Shown here one piece after another: positions 33,916 through 42,528 of a stretch of 64,000 nucleotides of DNA. The position numbers and the translations under genes were made by a program. The DNA comes from Actinoplanes xinjiangensis (GTDB lineage: Bacteria > Actinomycetota > Actinomycetes > Mycobacteriales > Micromonosporaceae): contig NZ_QGGR01000005.1 of assembly GCF_003148685.1 (NCBI RefSeq), positions 248,001 through 312,000 of the forward strand, read 5' to 3'. The notes beneath the pieces were generated by a model that did not search any database, was not told the origin of the DNA, and saw only the letters and a program-made list of their open reading frames with translations. Numbering within the stretch: the stretch's first letter is position 1; every line of letters begins with the position of its first letter.

Positions 33916-34007
33916 GGTCATGGGGTGACCGGGACAGCGGGGCGGGCCGGCCGGGGTCATGGGGTGACCGGGACGGGGGGCGGGCCGGCCGGAGTCATGG
34001 GGTCACC
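33916..34007. repeat. Tandem duplication of the livF 3' end (39 and 38 bp units)
   Basis: Units at 33916-33954 and 33955-33992 share GGTCATGGGGTGACCGGGAC and GGGCGGGCCGGCCGG; a third partial unit from 33993 contains the real livF stop (TCA 33995-33997). The stop-codon region is thus present three times. Slippage or unequal exchange is likely. Confidence 0.75.
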
Positions 34008-34672
34008 GTCACGTGGCCGCCGAGGTAGGCGGCGGTCACCCGCGGGTCGCGGGCCAGGGTGGCGGCGGGGCCGTGCAGGACGATGCGGCCGGACTCCAGG
34101 ACGTAGGCGTGCCGGCACAGGTCGAGGGCGAGGCGGGCGTTCTGTTCGATCAGGAGGACGGACAGGTTCCGGGTGGCGTGCAGGTTCCGGAGGTGGCCGA
34201 CCAGCGACGTGACGATCATCGGGGCCAGGCCGAGGCTCAGTTCGTCGATGACCAGGACCTCCGGGTCGGCCATCAGGGCCCGGCCGATCGCGACCATCTG
34301 CTGCTGGCCGCCGGAGAGGGTGCCGGCCCGGCGCGAGCGGATGGCGGCCAGGTCCGGGAGCAGGTCGTAGATGGGAGCGGTGTCGCGGCGACGTCTGCGC
34401 CAGGCGCCGAGACGCAGGTTGTCGTCGACGGTCATGTCCGGGAACATCTCGCGGCCCTCGGGGACGTGGGCCAGACGACCGTGGACGGTGATCGTGCCGG
34501 AGTCCGGGCGGATCAGGCCGCAGAGAGCTTTGACCAGGGTGGACTTGCCGGCTCCGTTGGCGCCGATCAGGGCGGTCATCTCGTTCTCGGCGACGGCCAG
34601 GGTCACGTCGTCGAGGGCGGTGGCACCGGCATACCGGACGGTCAGGTTGTCGATCTGGACGGCCCCGGTCAT
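33995..34672 (-). CDS. livF: Branched-chain amino acid-type ABC ATPase LivF
   Basis: A 225-residue ATPase: Walker A GANGAGKST, signature LSGGQQQM, Walker B VLVIDE, and the LivF-specific HVPEGREMFPDMTVDDNL. Its ATG overlaps the livG stop as ATGA. Second of the two ATPases that drive the transporter. Confidence 0.95.
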   Translation of the reverse strand: MTGAVQIDNLTVRYAGATALDDVTLAVAENEMTALIGANGAGKSTLVKALCGLIRPDSGTITVHGRLAHVPEGREMFPDMTVDDNLRLGAWRRRRRDTAPIYDLLPDLAAIRSRRAGTLSGGQQQMVAIGRALMADPEVLVIDELSLGLAPMIVTSLVGHLRNLHATRNLSVLLIEQNARLALDLCRHAYVLESGRIVLHGPAATLARDPRVTAAYLGGHVTVTP

Positions 34673-35469
34673 CCGGCGACACCTTCCACGCCGGGGTGGG
34701 GCTCGCTCGGGCGTACCGTCTCGGGTCCCAGGTATGCGGTTCTGACCTCGGGGTTTGCGCGGACCTCGGCGGGGGTGCCGTCGGCGATGACGCGGCCGAG
34801 GTCGAGGACGGTGATCCGGTCGGCGAGGCGCATGACGAAGGCGACGTCGTGCTCGACCAGCAGGATCGTGAGGCCTTCGGTGCGCAGACGGGTGATCAGG
34901 GTGGCGAGGTGTTCGCGTTCGGCGGCGCGCAGGCCGGAGGCCGGCTCGTCGAGCAGGAGCAGGCGCGGCTCGCCGCAGAGGGCGCGGGCCAGTTGGAGGG
35001 ATCGTTGCTGGCCGAGTGGCAGCTCCTCGGCGGGGCGGTCCGCCCAGTCGGCGAGGCCGACACGGTCCAGGCAGGTCAGCGCCTTCTCCCGGATGCGGCG
35101 TTCGTCGCGGTGATGGCGGGGCAGGCGCAGGGCGGCGGCGAGGAACCCGGCGCGGGTGACGGCGTGCGCGCCGACCATGACGTTCTCGAAGGCGGTCATG
35201 CCGTGGAAGACGCGGGCGGTCTGGAAGACGACGCCGATGCCGCGCCGGTGGGCGGGGCGGCGCTCGACGCGGATGCCGTCGAGCGCCACCGTGCCGGTAT
35301 CGGCGGCCAACTGGCCGCCGATCAGGGCGAACAGGGTGGATTTTCCGGCGCCGTTCGGGCCGATCACGGCCCGCAGCTCGCCGGCGGGGACGGTCAGGCT
35401 CACGTCGCGGACGGCGTAGACGCCCCCGAACGCGCGGGAGACCTTGTCGACGGTCAGTTCCACCGTCAC
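34669..35469 (-). CDS. livG: Branched-chain amino acid-type ABC ATPase LivG
   Basis: A 266-residue ATPase: Walker A GPNGAGKST, signature LPLGQQRSL, Walker B LLLLDEPASGL, and the LivG C-terminal extension (RTAYLGPETVRPSE). GTG 35469 overlaps the binding-protein stop as GTGA. Confidence 0.95.
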   Translation of the reverse strand: MTVELTVDKVSRAFGGVYAVRDVSLTVPAGELRAVIGPNGAGKSTLFALIGGQLAADTGTVALDGIRVERRPAHRRGIGVVFQTARVFHGMTAFENVMVGAHAVTRAGFLAAALRLPRHHRDERRIREKALTCLDRVGLADWADRPAEELPLGQQRSLQLARALCGEPRLLLLDEPASGLRAAEREHLATLITRLRTEGLTILLVEHDVAFVMRLADRITVLDLGRVIADGTPAEVRANPEVRTAYLGPETVRPSEPHPGVEGVAG

Positions 35470-36626
35470 TTGAACCGGCCTCTGGTGAAGTCGGTGGGTA
35501 CGAACTTTCCGCCCTCGATCGTGTTGACCGCGATGAAGTCGGTGGTCAGGCCGGAGTGGTCGGTCGCGGAGTAGGTGTAGGTGCCGTTCGGGGTGGTGAG
35601 GGTCAGGCCTTCGAGGGCGTCGCGGACCTTCGCCCGGTCGGTGCCGCCGGCCTTCTCGATCGCGGCGGCCAGCAGTTTCACGCCGCTGTAGCCGTCCTGG
35701 GCGAACTGGGGTGGCGGGTAGCCGTACTTGGTGGTGAAGGCGCTGGTCAGCTCGTCGACGGCGGTCTTCAGCTCACCGGCGGGGAGGTGCTCGCCGACGA
35801 CCCCGACCGAACTGGCGATGATCGCGCCGTCGGCGGCCGGGCCGGCCGGGTCCAGGAACAGTTTGCTGGCCTGCGAGCCGGTCAGCATCAGCGGGATGGT
35901 CAGGCCGGACGCGGCGTACCCCTTGGTGATCGCGACGGCCGGGGCGCCGGTCCCCCACAGCATCAGCGCCTGCGCGTCCGACGACCGGACGTGGGTGAAG
36001 ATCGCGCCGAACTCGGTGGCGGTGGTCTGGAACTCCTCGATCGGGCCGAGGGTCACGCCGTACTGGGCGGCCTTGGCCTGCATGCCTTTGAAACCGGCGA
36101 CCGCGTAGCTGCTCTTGGTGTCGTAGGCGACGGCGATCCTGGTCAGCTTCGCCGACTGGAGGTACTGCAGGGCGGCCTCGGCGTAGGTGCCGGACAGGGC
36201 GGGGACGACGAAGACGTACGGATGGATGGGGTTGACCTGCTCGTCGGCCGGGGTGAGCGAGACGTAGGGGATCTCCTCGCGGTCCACCAGCGGGATGGTG
36301 GCGAGCGCGGAGTTGCTGAACGGCGACCCGATGATGGCGTCGGAGCCGTCCTTCAACTCGTTGAACGCGAGGACCGCCTGGTCGGGCAGGCTCTTGTCGT
36401 CGCGGACGGACAGTTCGATCCGGCGGCCCCCGACGCCCCCGGCCGCGTTGATCTTCTCGACGGCGAGGGCCACGGATTTCTGATTCTCGGTGCCGAGCGG
36501 CGAGTAGTTGCCGGTGAGCGAGACGATCTGGCCGACCCGGATCGGGTCGTCGCCGTCGGCCGCCTCGTTGCCGCAGGCGGTCAGGGCTAGGGCGAGGGCC
36601 AGCAGGAGCGGCCCGGTTCTGCGCAT
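35466..36626 (-). CDS. ABC substrate-binding lipoprotein, branched-chain amino acid/aromatic type
   Basis: A 386-residue binding lipoprotein (MRRTGPLLLALALALTACGN, lipobox LTAC) with IRVGQIVSLTGNYSPLGTENQKSVALAVEKINAAGG of the LivK fold (in part: VGQIVSLTGNYSPLGTENQ). It is the first gene of a five-gene operon. Its divergent neighbour is a PaaX-family regulator, a family that senses aryl-CoA esters, so an aromatic acid is a candidate cargo; this is inference. A sigma70-like promoter is visible upstream. Confidence 0.92.
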   Translation of the reverse strand: MRRTGPLLLALALALTACGNEAADGDDPIRVGQIVSLTGNYSPLGTENQKSVALAVEKINAAGGVGGRRIELSVRDDKSLPDQAVLAFNELKDGSDAIIGSPFSNSALATIPLVDREEIPYVSLTPADEQVNPIHPYVFVVPALSGTYAEAALQYLQSAKLTRIAVAYDTKSSYAVAGFKGMQAKAAQYGVTLGPIEEFQTTATEFGAIFTHVRSSDAQALMLWGTGAPAVAITKGYAASGLTIPLMLTGSQASKLFLDPAGPAADGAIIASSVGVVGEHLPAGELKTAVDELTSAFTTKYGYPPPQFAQDGYSGVKLLAAAIEKAGGTDRAKVRDALEGLTLTTPNGTYTYSATDHSGLTTDFIAVNTIEGGKFVPTDFTRGRFK

Positions 36627-36653
36627 GAGGAACCTCCTCGCTGAGGTTCATCG

Positions 36654-36698
36654 AAGTTAGGCTCTGTCTTCAACGGCCGTCAAGAAAGTGCCTAACAT
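36654..36698. promoter_or_regulatory. Overlapping divergent promoters with mirrored -10 boxes
   Basis: Minus strand: TTGACG (36683-36678), 18 bases, TAACTT (36659-36654), about 28 bases before the binding-protein gene. Plus strand: TTCAAC (36669-36674), 18 bases, TAACAT (36693-36698), only seven bases before the PaaX-type ATG, implying a leaderless mRNA. Both -10 boxes lie in the arms of an inverted repeat GTTAGGC (36656) / GCCTAAC (36690), a likely operator. A second palindrome core ACGGCCGT lies between. Confidence 0.55.
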
Positions 36699-36705
36699 CT
36701 AGCGC

Positions 36706-37518
36706 ATGCCGCCGAATCCCTCGACCCTGCTGCTCATGCTTCTCGGGGACTTCGTCCTGGACCGGGACGTGTGCGTGTTCTCCGGCAGCGCCATCGACGT
36801 CCTGGGCCGGCTCGGCGTCTCGTCGCACGCCACCCGGTCCACCCTGGCCCGGATGGTCAACCGGGGACTCCTGCGCCGCCAGCGGCACGGCCGGAAGATG
36901 TACTTCGGGCTCACCGACCGGGCCGCCGCGATCCTGCACGACGGCCGCTCCCGCATCTGGGAGACCGGCGCCGTCAACGACAGCTGGGACGGGACGTGGA
37001 CGCTGCTCTGCTTCTCGCTCCCCGAATCCTGGCAGCGGCAACGGCACGACCTGCGGTCGCAGTTGGCGTGGTCCGGGTTCGGGCCGTTGCAGGGTGGACT
37101 GTGGATCGCCCCGGGCGTGGTGCCGGCCCAGTCGATCGTCACCGGGCTGGGGCTGTCCGCCCACGCGCGGGTGTTCCACGCCCGGGCGGCTGAACTCACC
37201 GACATCCGCGGCATGGTGCGCGACGCCTACGACCTGGAGGAACTCGCCGGTCGTTACCACGCGTTCCTGGCCCGCTGGGAAGGCCCGGCGCCGTTCGGTG
37301 ACCCCCTCGCGGCCCGGATCGGTCTCGTCGCCGAATGGCTCGGCGCGATCCGGCGCGACCCGCGGCTGCCGGTCGCGCATCTGCCGCCGGACTGGCCCGC
37401 GGTGCGCGCCCAGACCCTCTTCCGCGACCTGGAAGCCGCCTCACTGCCGCCGGCGCGCGACCTCGCCGCGTCCCTCCTGGACCTTCGACCCGATGAGGTA
37501 CGCGCCACGCGCCCCTAG
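36706..37518 (+). CDS. PaaX-family transcriptional regulator
   Basis: A 270-residue regulator with an N-terminal winged helix (LLLMLLGDFVLDRD, SSHATRSTLARMVNRGLLRRQRHGRKMYFGLT), the PaaX central domain (WDGTWTLLCFSLPESWQRQRHDLRSQLAWSGFGPLQGGLWIAP, in part) and a C-terminal domain. PaaX-type proteins repress aromatic degradation or transport genes and release on binding an aryl-CoA. It diverges from the liv-type operon. The ATG is probably the first transcribed codon. Confidence 0.88.
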   Translation: MPPNPSTLLLMLLGDFVLDRDVCVFSGSAIDVLGRLGVSSHATRSTLARMVNRGLLRRQRHGRKMYFGLTDRAAAILHDGRSRIWETGAVNDSWDGTWTLLCFSLPESWQRQRHDLRSQLAWSGFGPLQGGLWIAPGVVPAQSIVTGLGLSAHARVFHARAAELTDIRGMVRDAYDLEELAGRYHAFLARWEGPAPFGDPLAARIGLVAEWLGAIRRDPRLPVAHLPPDWPAVRAQTLFRDLEAASLPPARDLAASLLDLRPDEVRATRP

Positions 37519-37543
37519 ACCATGCCGAGGTCGTCGGCCGGTT

Positions 37544-37569
37544 CCCGGTGCTGTCCCGAGGGCACCGGG
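37544..37569. terminator. Hairpin between convergent PaaX-type and HAD genes
   Basis: CCCGGTGC (37544-37551) and GCACCGGG (37562-37569) form an 8-bp stem with a 10-base loop in the gap between two convergent stops. A two-way terminator is likely. Confidence 0.5.
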
Positions 37570-37570
37570 G

Positions 37571-38266
37571 TCAGACGCCGAGCAGGGCAGCCGCCGACTC
37601 CAGATCGAGGGCGTGGGCGGTGGGAGCGGGCTCGTCGGGATCGGCGGCGTACTCACCGGTGAGGACCCGGATCGAACGGGCCCCCAGAGCCGCGGCCACC
37701 GCCATGTCCGTCGTGGGGCGGTCGCCGATCACCACCAGGTCGGACGGGTGGACGCCCAGGGTCTCGGCGGCCTGGCGCAGGCCCTCGGGGTGGGGTTTGC
37801 GCAGGGTGCGGCCGCCCAGTTCGTCGGTGATGACGATCGTGGTGAAAGCTTCGGCCAGCCCGGTGGCGGCCAGTTTGGCCCGCTGGATCGCCGGGTTGCC
37901 GTCGGTCAGGCAGGCCACCGGGTAGCGGGAACTGATCGCGAGCAGCGCGTCCAGGGCCCCCGGATAGCGGGGCAGCCGGCGCGGGCGGTAGGCGGTGAAG
38001 GCGTCCACCAGCACCGGGATCAGCCCGGCGGCCAGATCGGGGGCGATGCCGTAGGCGGCCAGCGCCCGGTCGATGGTGCCGGCCCGGTCCGACCCGGCCA
38101 GGAACTGCCGGCGGAGCGCGCGGCTCAACCGGACCGGGTCGAGCCCGGCGGCGGCCCCGGCACGGCCGACCGCACGGGCCGCGCCGTAGAGGTGACTGCC
38201 CTGCGGGAACAGGGTGTCGTCCAGGTCGATGACGACGGCCAGAGGGGGTCTCTCGATCAGGTCCAT
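37571..38266 (-). CDS. HAD-superfamily hydrolase
   Basis: A 231-residue phosphatase-like protein. Motif I VVIDLDDTLFPQG has both Asp, motif II is CLTDGNPAIQ, motif III Lys in RKPHPEG and motif IV VVIGDRPTTDMAVA. A helical cap lies between I and II. ATG 38266 has GGAGG eight bases before it. Substrate unknown; no linked pathway. Confidence 0.87.
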   Translation of the reverse strand: MDLIERPPLAVVIDLDDTLFPQGSHLYGAARAVGRAGAAAGLDPVRLSRALRRQFLAGSDRAGTIDRALAAYGIAPDLAAGLIPVLVDAFTAYRPRRLPRYPGALDALLAISSRYPVACLTDGNPAIQRAKLAATGLAEAFTTIVITDELGGRTLRKPHPEGLRQAAETLGVHPSDLVVIGDRPTTDMAVAAALGARSIRVLTGEYAADPDEPAPTAHALDLESAAALLGV

Positions 38267-38347
38267 GACGGAAACCTCCACAGTCCGGGCATGAGTGATG
38301 GCGCGACCTGCCAGATCGGCCGCGCCATCACCGCAGTTGAGGGTTCG

Positions 38348-39148
38348 TCACTCGTTCACATGCTTGTCGAAGCCGATGTACAGGCGGGCCGACGCGTTCG
38401 CCCCGAGCGCACCGAGCGTCTCCAGCTCACGCAGCCGCAGCAGGGCCGGGTGCTGCGCGTACGCCTCGGCGGCGTCGGCGAGCCGGCGCAGCGCGTCGAC
38501 CTCGGCGTCGGCGCGGATCCGCTTGGCCTCGGCGTCGGCCTCGGCGGCCAGCCGTGCGGCGTCGGCACGCGACGTCGCCTCCAGCAGTTCCCGGTCGGCC
38601 TTGGTACGGGCCTCGACCATCTGTGCCTCCGCCAGGCGCTGGGCGGTGAGCACCCGGTTCATCACGTCCTGAAGGTTGCCCGGGAACACCAGGTCCTTCA
38701 CGTCGGCACGGATGATCTGCACGCCGTAGCCCGCCGACACACCCTCGACGTCACGCAGGATGTCCTCGGACAGCTGGTTGCGGTTGGTGAGGATGGCGTC
38801 GAGGTTCATCGACGCGAGCGACCGGCGGGCGGCGAGCTGCACGTCGCTGTAGACCCGGTCGCTGTAGTCCGACACCCGCTCGACGGCGGCCACCGGATCG
38901 GTGACCCGGAAATGCGTGATGATGTTGACCCGGACGGCGACCTTGTCGGCGGTCAGGATCTCCTGGCCCTTGATGTTGAGCTCACGCTCACGCAGGTCGA
39001 CCTGGACGACGTCGACCGTGGCCACCCGGCCACCCAGCCGGCGGCGCCGCGGCAGCTCGTACCGGCCCGGCTCCAGGACCTGGTCGAATCGGCCGTCCAC
39101 GTAGCGCAGGCCACGGAAACCACTGCGAATGATCACCTCGTCGGTCAT
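38348..39148 (-). CDS. Stomatin/slipin-like SPFH protein
   Basis: A 266-residue SPFH protein without a clear N-terminal membrane helix. Motifs are RYELPRRRRLGGRVATVDVVQVDLRERELNIKGQEI and VQIIRADVKDLVFPGNLQDVMNRVLTAQRLAEAQM (in part), then a coiled coil (about 180-235) and a conserved C-terminal strand. ATG 39148 has GAGG at eight bases. Proteins of this kind build membrane rings and guard proteases. No NfeD partner gene is adjacent. Confidence 0.85.
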   Translation of the reverse strand: MTDEVIIRSGFRGLRYVDGRFDQVLEPGRYELPRRRRLGGRVATVDVVQVDLRERELNIKGQEILTADKVAVRVNIITHFRVTDPVAAVERVSDYSDRVYSDVQLAARRSLASMNLDAILTNRNQLSEDILRDVEGVSAGYGVQIIRADVKDLVFPGNLQDVMNRVLTAQRLAEAQMVEARTKADRELLEATSRADAARLAAEADAEAKRIRADAEVDALRRLADAAEAYAQHPALLRLRELETLGALGANASARLYIGFDKHVNE

Positions 39149-39354
39149 CGGGTACACCTCATTACTTCATTGCTGCGATACATCGAAAGAAAGGGAGGCC
39201 CCGTAGCGGTTCCGATGGGAAGGATCGGTCGCGGATGATGGCAGCGGACAAGCCTGGTTTGATCGCCTGTGCGCCCGCTGCTTACGCGCTTTCTTCTGCA
39301 ACCGCCGGGGCCGATCGCCATTCTTCAGTGCGCGGCGGCCGGTTCACAACGCAT

Positions 39355-40242
39355 TTACCAGTGCAACCGCAGCGCGAGCCGGCGCGACGGGGTCTCGTGG
39401 TCGTCGGCGTCGACGACGGCCAGCAGCCGGGCACCGTCCGCGGTCGTCCCCCGCAGGGCCAGACCCTCCACCTTCTCGGCGCCGGGGATCTCGGCGAACA
39501 CCGGCGGCTCCCCGTCCGCCCCGAGCAGGGCCAGCCCGGACGCCACCACCGGGCCGTCGTCGACCGCGTTCGGGGTGTCCTCGGCGGCGGCGCTCACCAG
39601 CACCCGGCCGTCGGGGAGCGCCACCGCGTCGGTGACCGCCAGCGCCACCCCGTGGGCGACACCGAGGTCGTACCGGCGTACCCCATGGATCTCGATGGTG
39701 TCCGGACCGGCCTCACCGCGCACCGCGGCGAGCAGCGCGGCCACCTCGACCTCCGCCGACGCCGTCGCCGCGCCGGCCGCCAGGTTGGCGCGCTGGAACC
39801 AGCGCAACCGGTCGCCGGCCAGGCAGGCGCCCTCCAGGTTGAGCTGGTCCTCGCGCAGCCCGAGAGCGGCGGCGACGGCCAGGTAGAGCGGTCGCAGATC
39901 GGCGACCGTGAAACCGTCGGCGCCGACCAGCGAGGCCCGCATCCGCGCCGGTGACGACCCCGAGCCCAGCAGCAGGACCTCGCCACCGGGAACCGCGCAC
40001 GCCGCCTCGAAGTCGGGTTTGAGATGTTTGGTGCCGGCGGCGGAGCTGAACGTCTCCAGACCGTCGACCGGGTCGACCACCCGCAGCGCCGTGGTCGCGC
40101 CCGGCCGCAGCCAGGCCGCATGGGTGGCGTCGTCCTGCGCCACCAGCCAGCCGTCACCGAACGGGGCGATCGCCGAGGCCGCCCGCACCGGCGAGCCGTC
40201 GTCGAAGGTCAGTGCCGAGGTGTCCTCGATCTCCAGCCGCAC
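39355..40242 (-). CDS. Hypothetical protein of DUF6929-like type
   Basis: A 295-residue soluble protein with repeated beta-strand patterns ending in Asp/Gly turns (FGDGWLVAQDD, VLLLGSGSSPARMRASLVGADGF, VTDAVALPDGRVLVSAAAEDT), like a six-bladed propeller. I recall such proteins as DUF6929, with modest certainty. GTG start at 40242, 20 bases from the stop of the upstream oxidase gene, so the two may be cotranscribed. Function unknown. Confidence 0.65.
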   Translation of the reverse strand: MRLEIEDTSALTFDDGSPVRAASAIAPFGDGWLVAQDDATHAAWLRPGATTALRVVDPVDGLETFSSAAGTKHLKPDFEAACAVPGGEVLLLGSGSSPARMRASLVGADGFTVADLRPLYLAVAAALGLREDQLNLEGACLAGDRLRWFQRANLAAGAATASAEVEVAALLAAVRGEAGPDTIEIHGVRRYDLGVAHGVALAVTDAVALPDGRVLVSAAAEDTPNAVDDGPVVASGLALLGADGEPPVFAEIPGAEKVEGLALRGTTADGARLLAVVDADDHETPSRRLALRLHW

Positions 40243-40262
40243 GCCCCCGATTCTCGCATCCG

Positions 40263-40694
40263 TCAGCGCAGCCTGGCGCCGTAGACGTGATCCACCTTCA
40301 GCGCCATCAGGACCCGGCGGTCGTCGACCATGACCCGCCGGTACTCGGCCCAGTCCGGGTGCTCACCGGCCGCGGCCCGGTAGTAGTCGACGAGAGCCTG
40401 CACCTCGGGGCCGTCCGGGTCGTCGCCCGGGCCGATCAGCGTCACCGGGCCCTCGGCGGTCGCCCACGCCCAGCCGTCCGGGCTCGTCACCTCGAAGGCC
40501 GCCCGCGGGTCACGGCGCAGGTTGGCGGCCTTCGCCCGGTTCGCGGTGATCGAGACGTAGATGGTCTCGGTTGTTCGGTCGTACCACGGCGTCACCGGTG
40601 AGAGCTGCGGCAGACCGTTGGCCTTGATCGTGGCCAGGACACCGATCTTGGCTTCTGCAAGCAATTGACGAGGGTCGAACGAAGAGTCGGTCAT
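40263..40694 (-). CDS. PPOX-class split-barrel protein (F420- or FMN-dependent)
   Basis: A 143-residue split-barrel flavin/deazaflavin protein. KIGVLATIKANGLPQLSPVTPWYDRTTETIYVSITANRAKAANLRRDPRAAFEV (in part: LATIKANGLPQLSPV, RAKAANLRRDPRAAF) is the pattern of F420-dependent oxidoreductases of actinobacteria. Substrate unknown. ATG 40694; the gene sits between a hypothetical gene and the repeat-rich membrane-protein gene. Confidence 0.8.
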   Translation of the reverse strand: MTDSSFDPRQLLAEAKIGVLATIKANGLPQLSPVTPWYDRTTETIYVSITANRAKAANLRRDPRAAFEVTSPDGWAWATAEGPVTLIGPGDDPDGPEVQALVDYYRAAAGEHPDWAEYRRVMVDDRRVLMALKVDHVYGARLR

Positions 40695-40748
40695 ATCCCT
40701 GCCAATCCTCGGGTGGGGTGCGGTATTCCGGGTTCCCGTCCGGATCGA

Positions 40749-40774
40749 CGCCCGACCGGCGTGCCGGTCGGGCG
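40749..40774. terminator. Perfect hairpin between the membrane-protein and oxidase genes
   Basis: CGCCCGACCGGC and GCCGGTCGGGCG form a 12-bp perfect inverted repeat with two central bases, 62 bases after the stop of the minus-strand membrane-protein gene. Terminator likely, no T-tract. Confidence 0.55.
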
Positions 40775-40835
40775 TGCCAGTTGGGCGTGGCGCGCGGGCG
40801 TGGCGCGGCGGTTTCGGGGATCCGGGCGCCGACCG

Positions 40836-42065
40836 TCAGGCCGCCATGCGCAGGACCGCGGCGAACAGGACGGCGCCGGACAGCAGGGCGAGCAGCACCC
40901 GCGGCTGGCGCAGGCCACGCCACCAGGGCAGAACCCAGAGCAACGCCCACACTCCGAGGAAGCCGAGAACGTGGACGCGAATCACGCCCCAGGTGAGTTC
41001 CTCGCATCCGTTGACCGCCCTGACGTTGTCACACATCGACGGCGCGTAGCTGTCGGAGCCCAGGATCACGATGCCCCAGAACGCCACCAGCACCGGTGCC
41101 GCGAACAGCGTCACCACCGGAACCGAGATGTATCCCAGCCGGTCCCGTCGGCGGTCCGACATCCAGCGTTGCAGACCCCGGGGCCGGCCCTCGGCCTCCT
41201 CGTAGTCGTCGTCGCCGGCCTCTGCAGCTCCGGCCTCTGCCACTCCGGGCTCTGCCGTTCCACGCTCTGCCGTTTCGGACTCTGCTGTTCCGGCCGAGAG
41301 ATCGGCGTCGGCATCGATGCCCATGGCGTCGTCGAAGTCAGGCGTGGTCTCAACGGCGGGGACGCGATTGCCGGCGCTCGTTGCTGCTGCCACCGCGGCA
41401 GCGAGGGCGGCCGCATCGGCGGCGGCGTCTGCGGCTTCGGCAGCCGCACGGGCGGCGCGGGCGGCGGCCTCCGCGGCGACTTCGGCGGCTGCCGCGGCGA
41501 TCGCCGCCGCGGCGGCAACGTCAGCCGGCCCGACATGGATGCCCGCATCATCAGTGACCGGCTGGTTCTCGGTGGTCGGCGCCTTCGATACGGCCTCCTG
41601 GATCTCCGAGTGGTCCACCTCAGCAGCGACCTCGACCGGCTCTCCCGCGGCAACGACCTCGACCGACTCACCCTCAGTCACGACCTCCACCGAGTCCCCC
41701 TCAGTCGCGACCTCGACCGGCCACTCCCCCGTCACAACCCCAGCCGGTTCTCCCTCCGTCGCAACCTTGACCGGCACCTCCTCGGCCGCGGCCTCGACCG
41801 ACTCCCCCTCAATCGCGACCTCGACCGACCCTTCCCCCGTCACAACCCCAGCCGGCTCTCCCTCGGTCGCAACCTTGACCGCCCCTTTCTCAGTCACGAC
41901 CTTGACCGGCACTTCCTCAGTCGCGGCCTGCACCGGCGCGGAGTCGTCGTCGTGCACCGTGGATTCCGGACGCGCACGGACACCCCCGTCTCCGGGCGCG
42001 GCAGTGCCGGTGGTGGAGACCGTGCGAGATGATGCCGCGTCGGCCGCGGTGCTGAGTTCGGACAT
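40836..42065 (-). CDS. Membrane protein with long repetitive acidic N-terminal region
   Basis: A 409-residue protein in three parts. Residues ~45-155 are tandem imperfect repeats of EVATEGESVEVVTEG type (roughly 24-codon higher unit with EPAGVVTGE). Residues ~180-235 are nearly pure Ala with Glu/Arg, a likely single helix, and then an acidic segment (AESETAERGTAEPGVAEAG). The C-terminus has three membrane helices (ISVPVVTLFAAPVLVAFWGIVIL, VIRVHVLGFLGVWALLWVL, VLLALLSGAVLFAAVL). The large N-part is probably cytoplasmic and disordered. ATG 42065. Function unknown; the repeats look recently expanded in the DNA at 41630-41930. Confidence 0.65.
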   Translation of the reverse strand: MSELSTAADAASSRTVSTTGTAAPGDGGVRARPESTVHDDDSAPVQAATEEVPVKVVTEKGAVKVATEGEPAGVVTGEGSVEVAIEGESVEAAAEEVPVKVATEGEPAGVVTGEWPVEVATEGDSVEVVTEGESVEVVAAGEPVEVAAEVDHSEIQEAVSKAPTTENQPVTDDAGIHVGPADVAAAAAIAAAAAEVAAEAAARAARAAAEAADAAADAAALAAAVAAATSAGNRVPAVETTPDFDDAMGIDADADLSAGTAESETAERGTAEPGVAEAGAAEAGDDDYEEAEGRPRGLQRWMSDRRRDRLGYISVPVVTLFAAPVLVAFWGIVILGSDSYAPSMCDNVRAVNGCEELTWGVIRVHVLGFLGVWALLWVLPWWRGLRQPRVLLALLSGAVLFAAVLRMAA

Positions 42066-42185
42066 GAGGCGTGATCATAGACAGCCGTCGCCCTTTGTCG
42101 AATACCCACCGATCGGCAGGTGGAGCACGGTGCATGGACGTGCAGCGATGCCCCGATGTACGCGGATGGACAGGGTCCACGGGTG

Positions 42186-42476
42186 ATGACATCAGTGCCC
42201 GGCCGGACGACGTTGATGGTCGCGGCAGCGATCCCGTTCGGCTTCATTCTGATGACGTTCGAGGACACGTGGATGAATGACCTGGCCGACGACGGCACCG
42301 GCCCCGTTCATGTGACGGCCGGGCTGTGGGCGGTCTTCCTGCTGTTCTTCCCCGGGGCGATGCTGTGGCGTTTCCCGCGTGCGCGGACGGCGGCGGTCGC
42401 CGGCTGGGCACTCGCCCTGCTACCGGCAGCAGGCCTGGTGGCCTGGGCCCACAGTCTGATGACGACTGCCGGCTGA
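42186..42476 (+). CDS. Small three-helix membrane protein
   Basis: A 96-residue protein with three hydrophobic helices (LMVAAAIPFGFILMTF, VTAGLWAVFLLFFPGAMLW, VAGWALALLPAAGLVAWAH). ATG 42186 or the GTG one codon before is the start; the longer frame from 42120 has a hydrophilic leader without support. No family recognised. It diverges from the repeat-rich membrane protein. Confidence 0.55.
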   Translation: MTSVPGRTTLMVAAAIPFGFILMTFEDTWMNDLADDGTGPVHVTAGLWAVFLLFFPGAMLWRFPRARTAAVAGWALALLPAAGLVAWAHSLMTTAG

Positions 42477-42528
42477 GCCCGCCAGCGCTCGCCATCACCT
42501 TAAGAGATCCTTAAGTCTGCTCCGCAGG

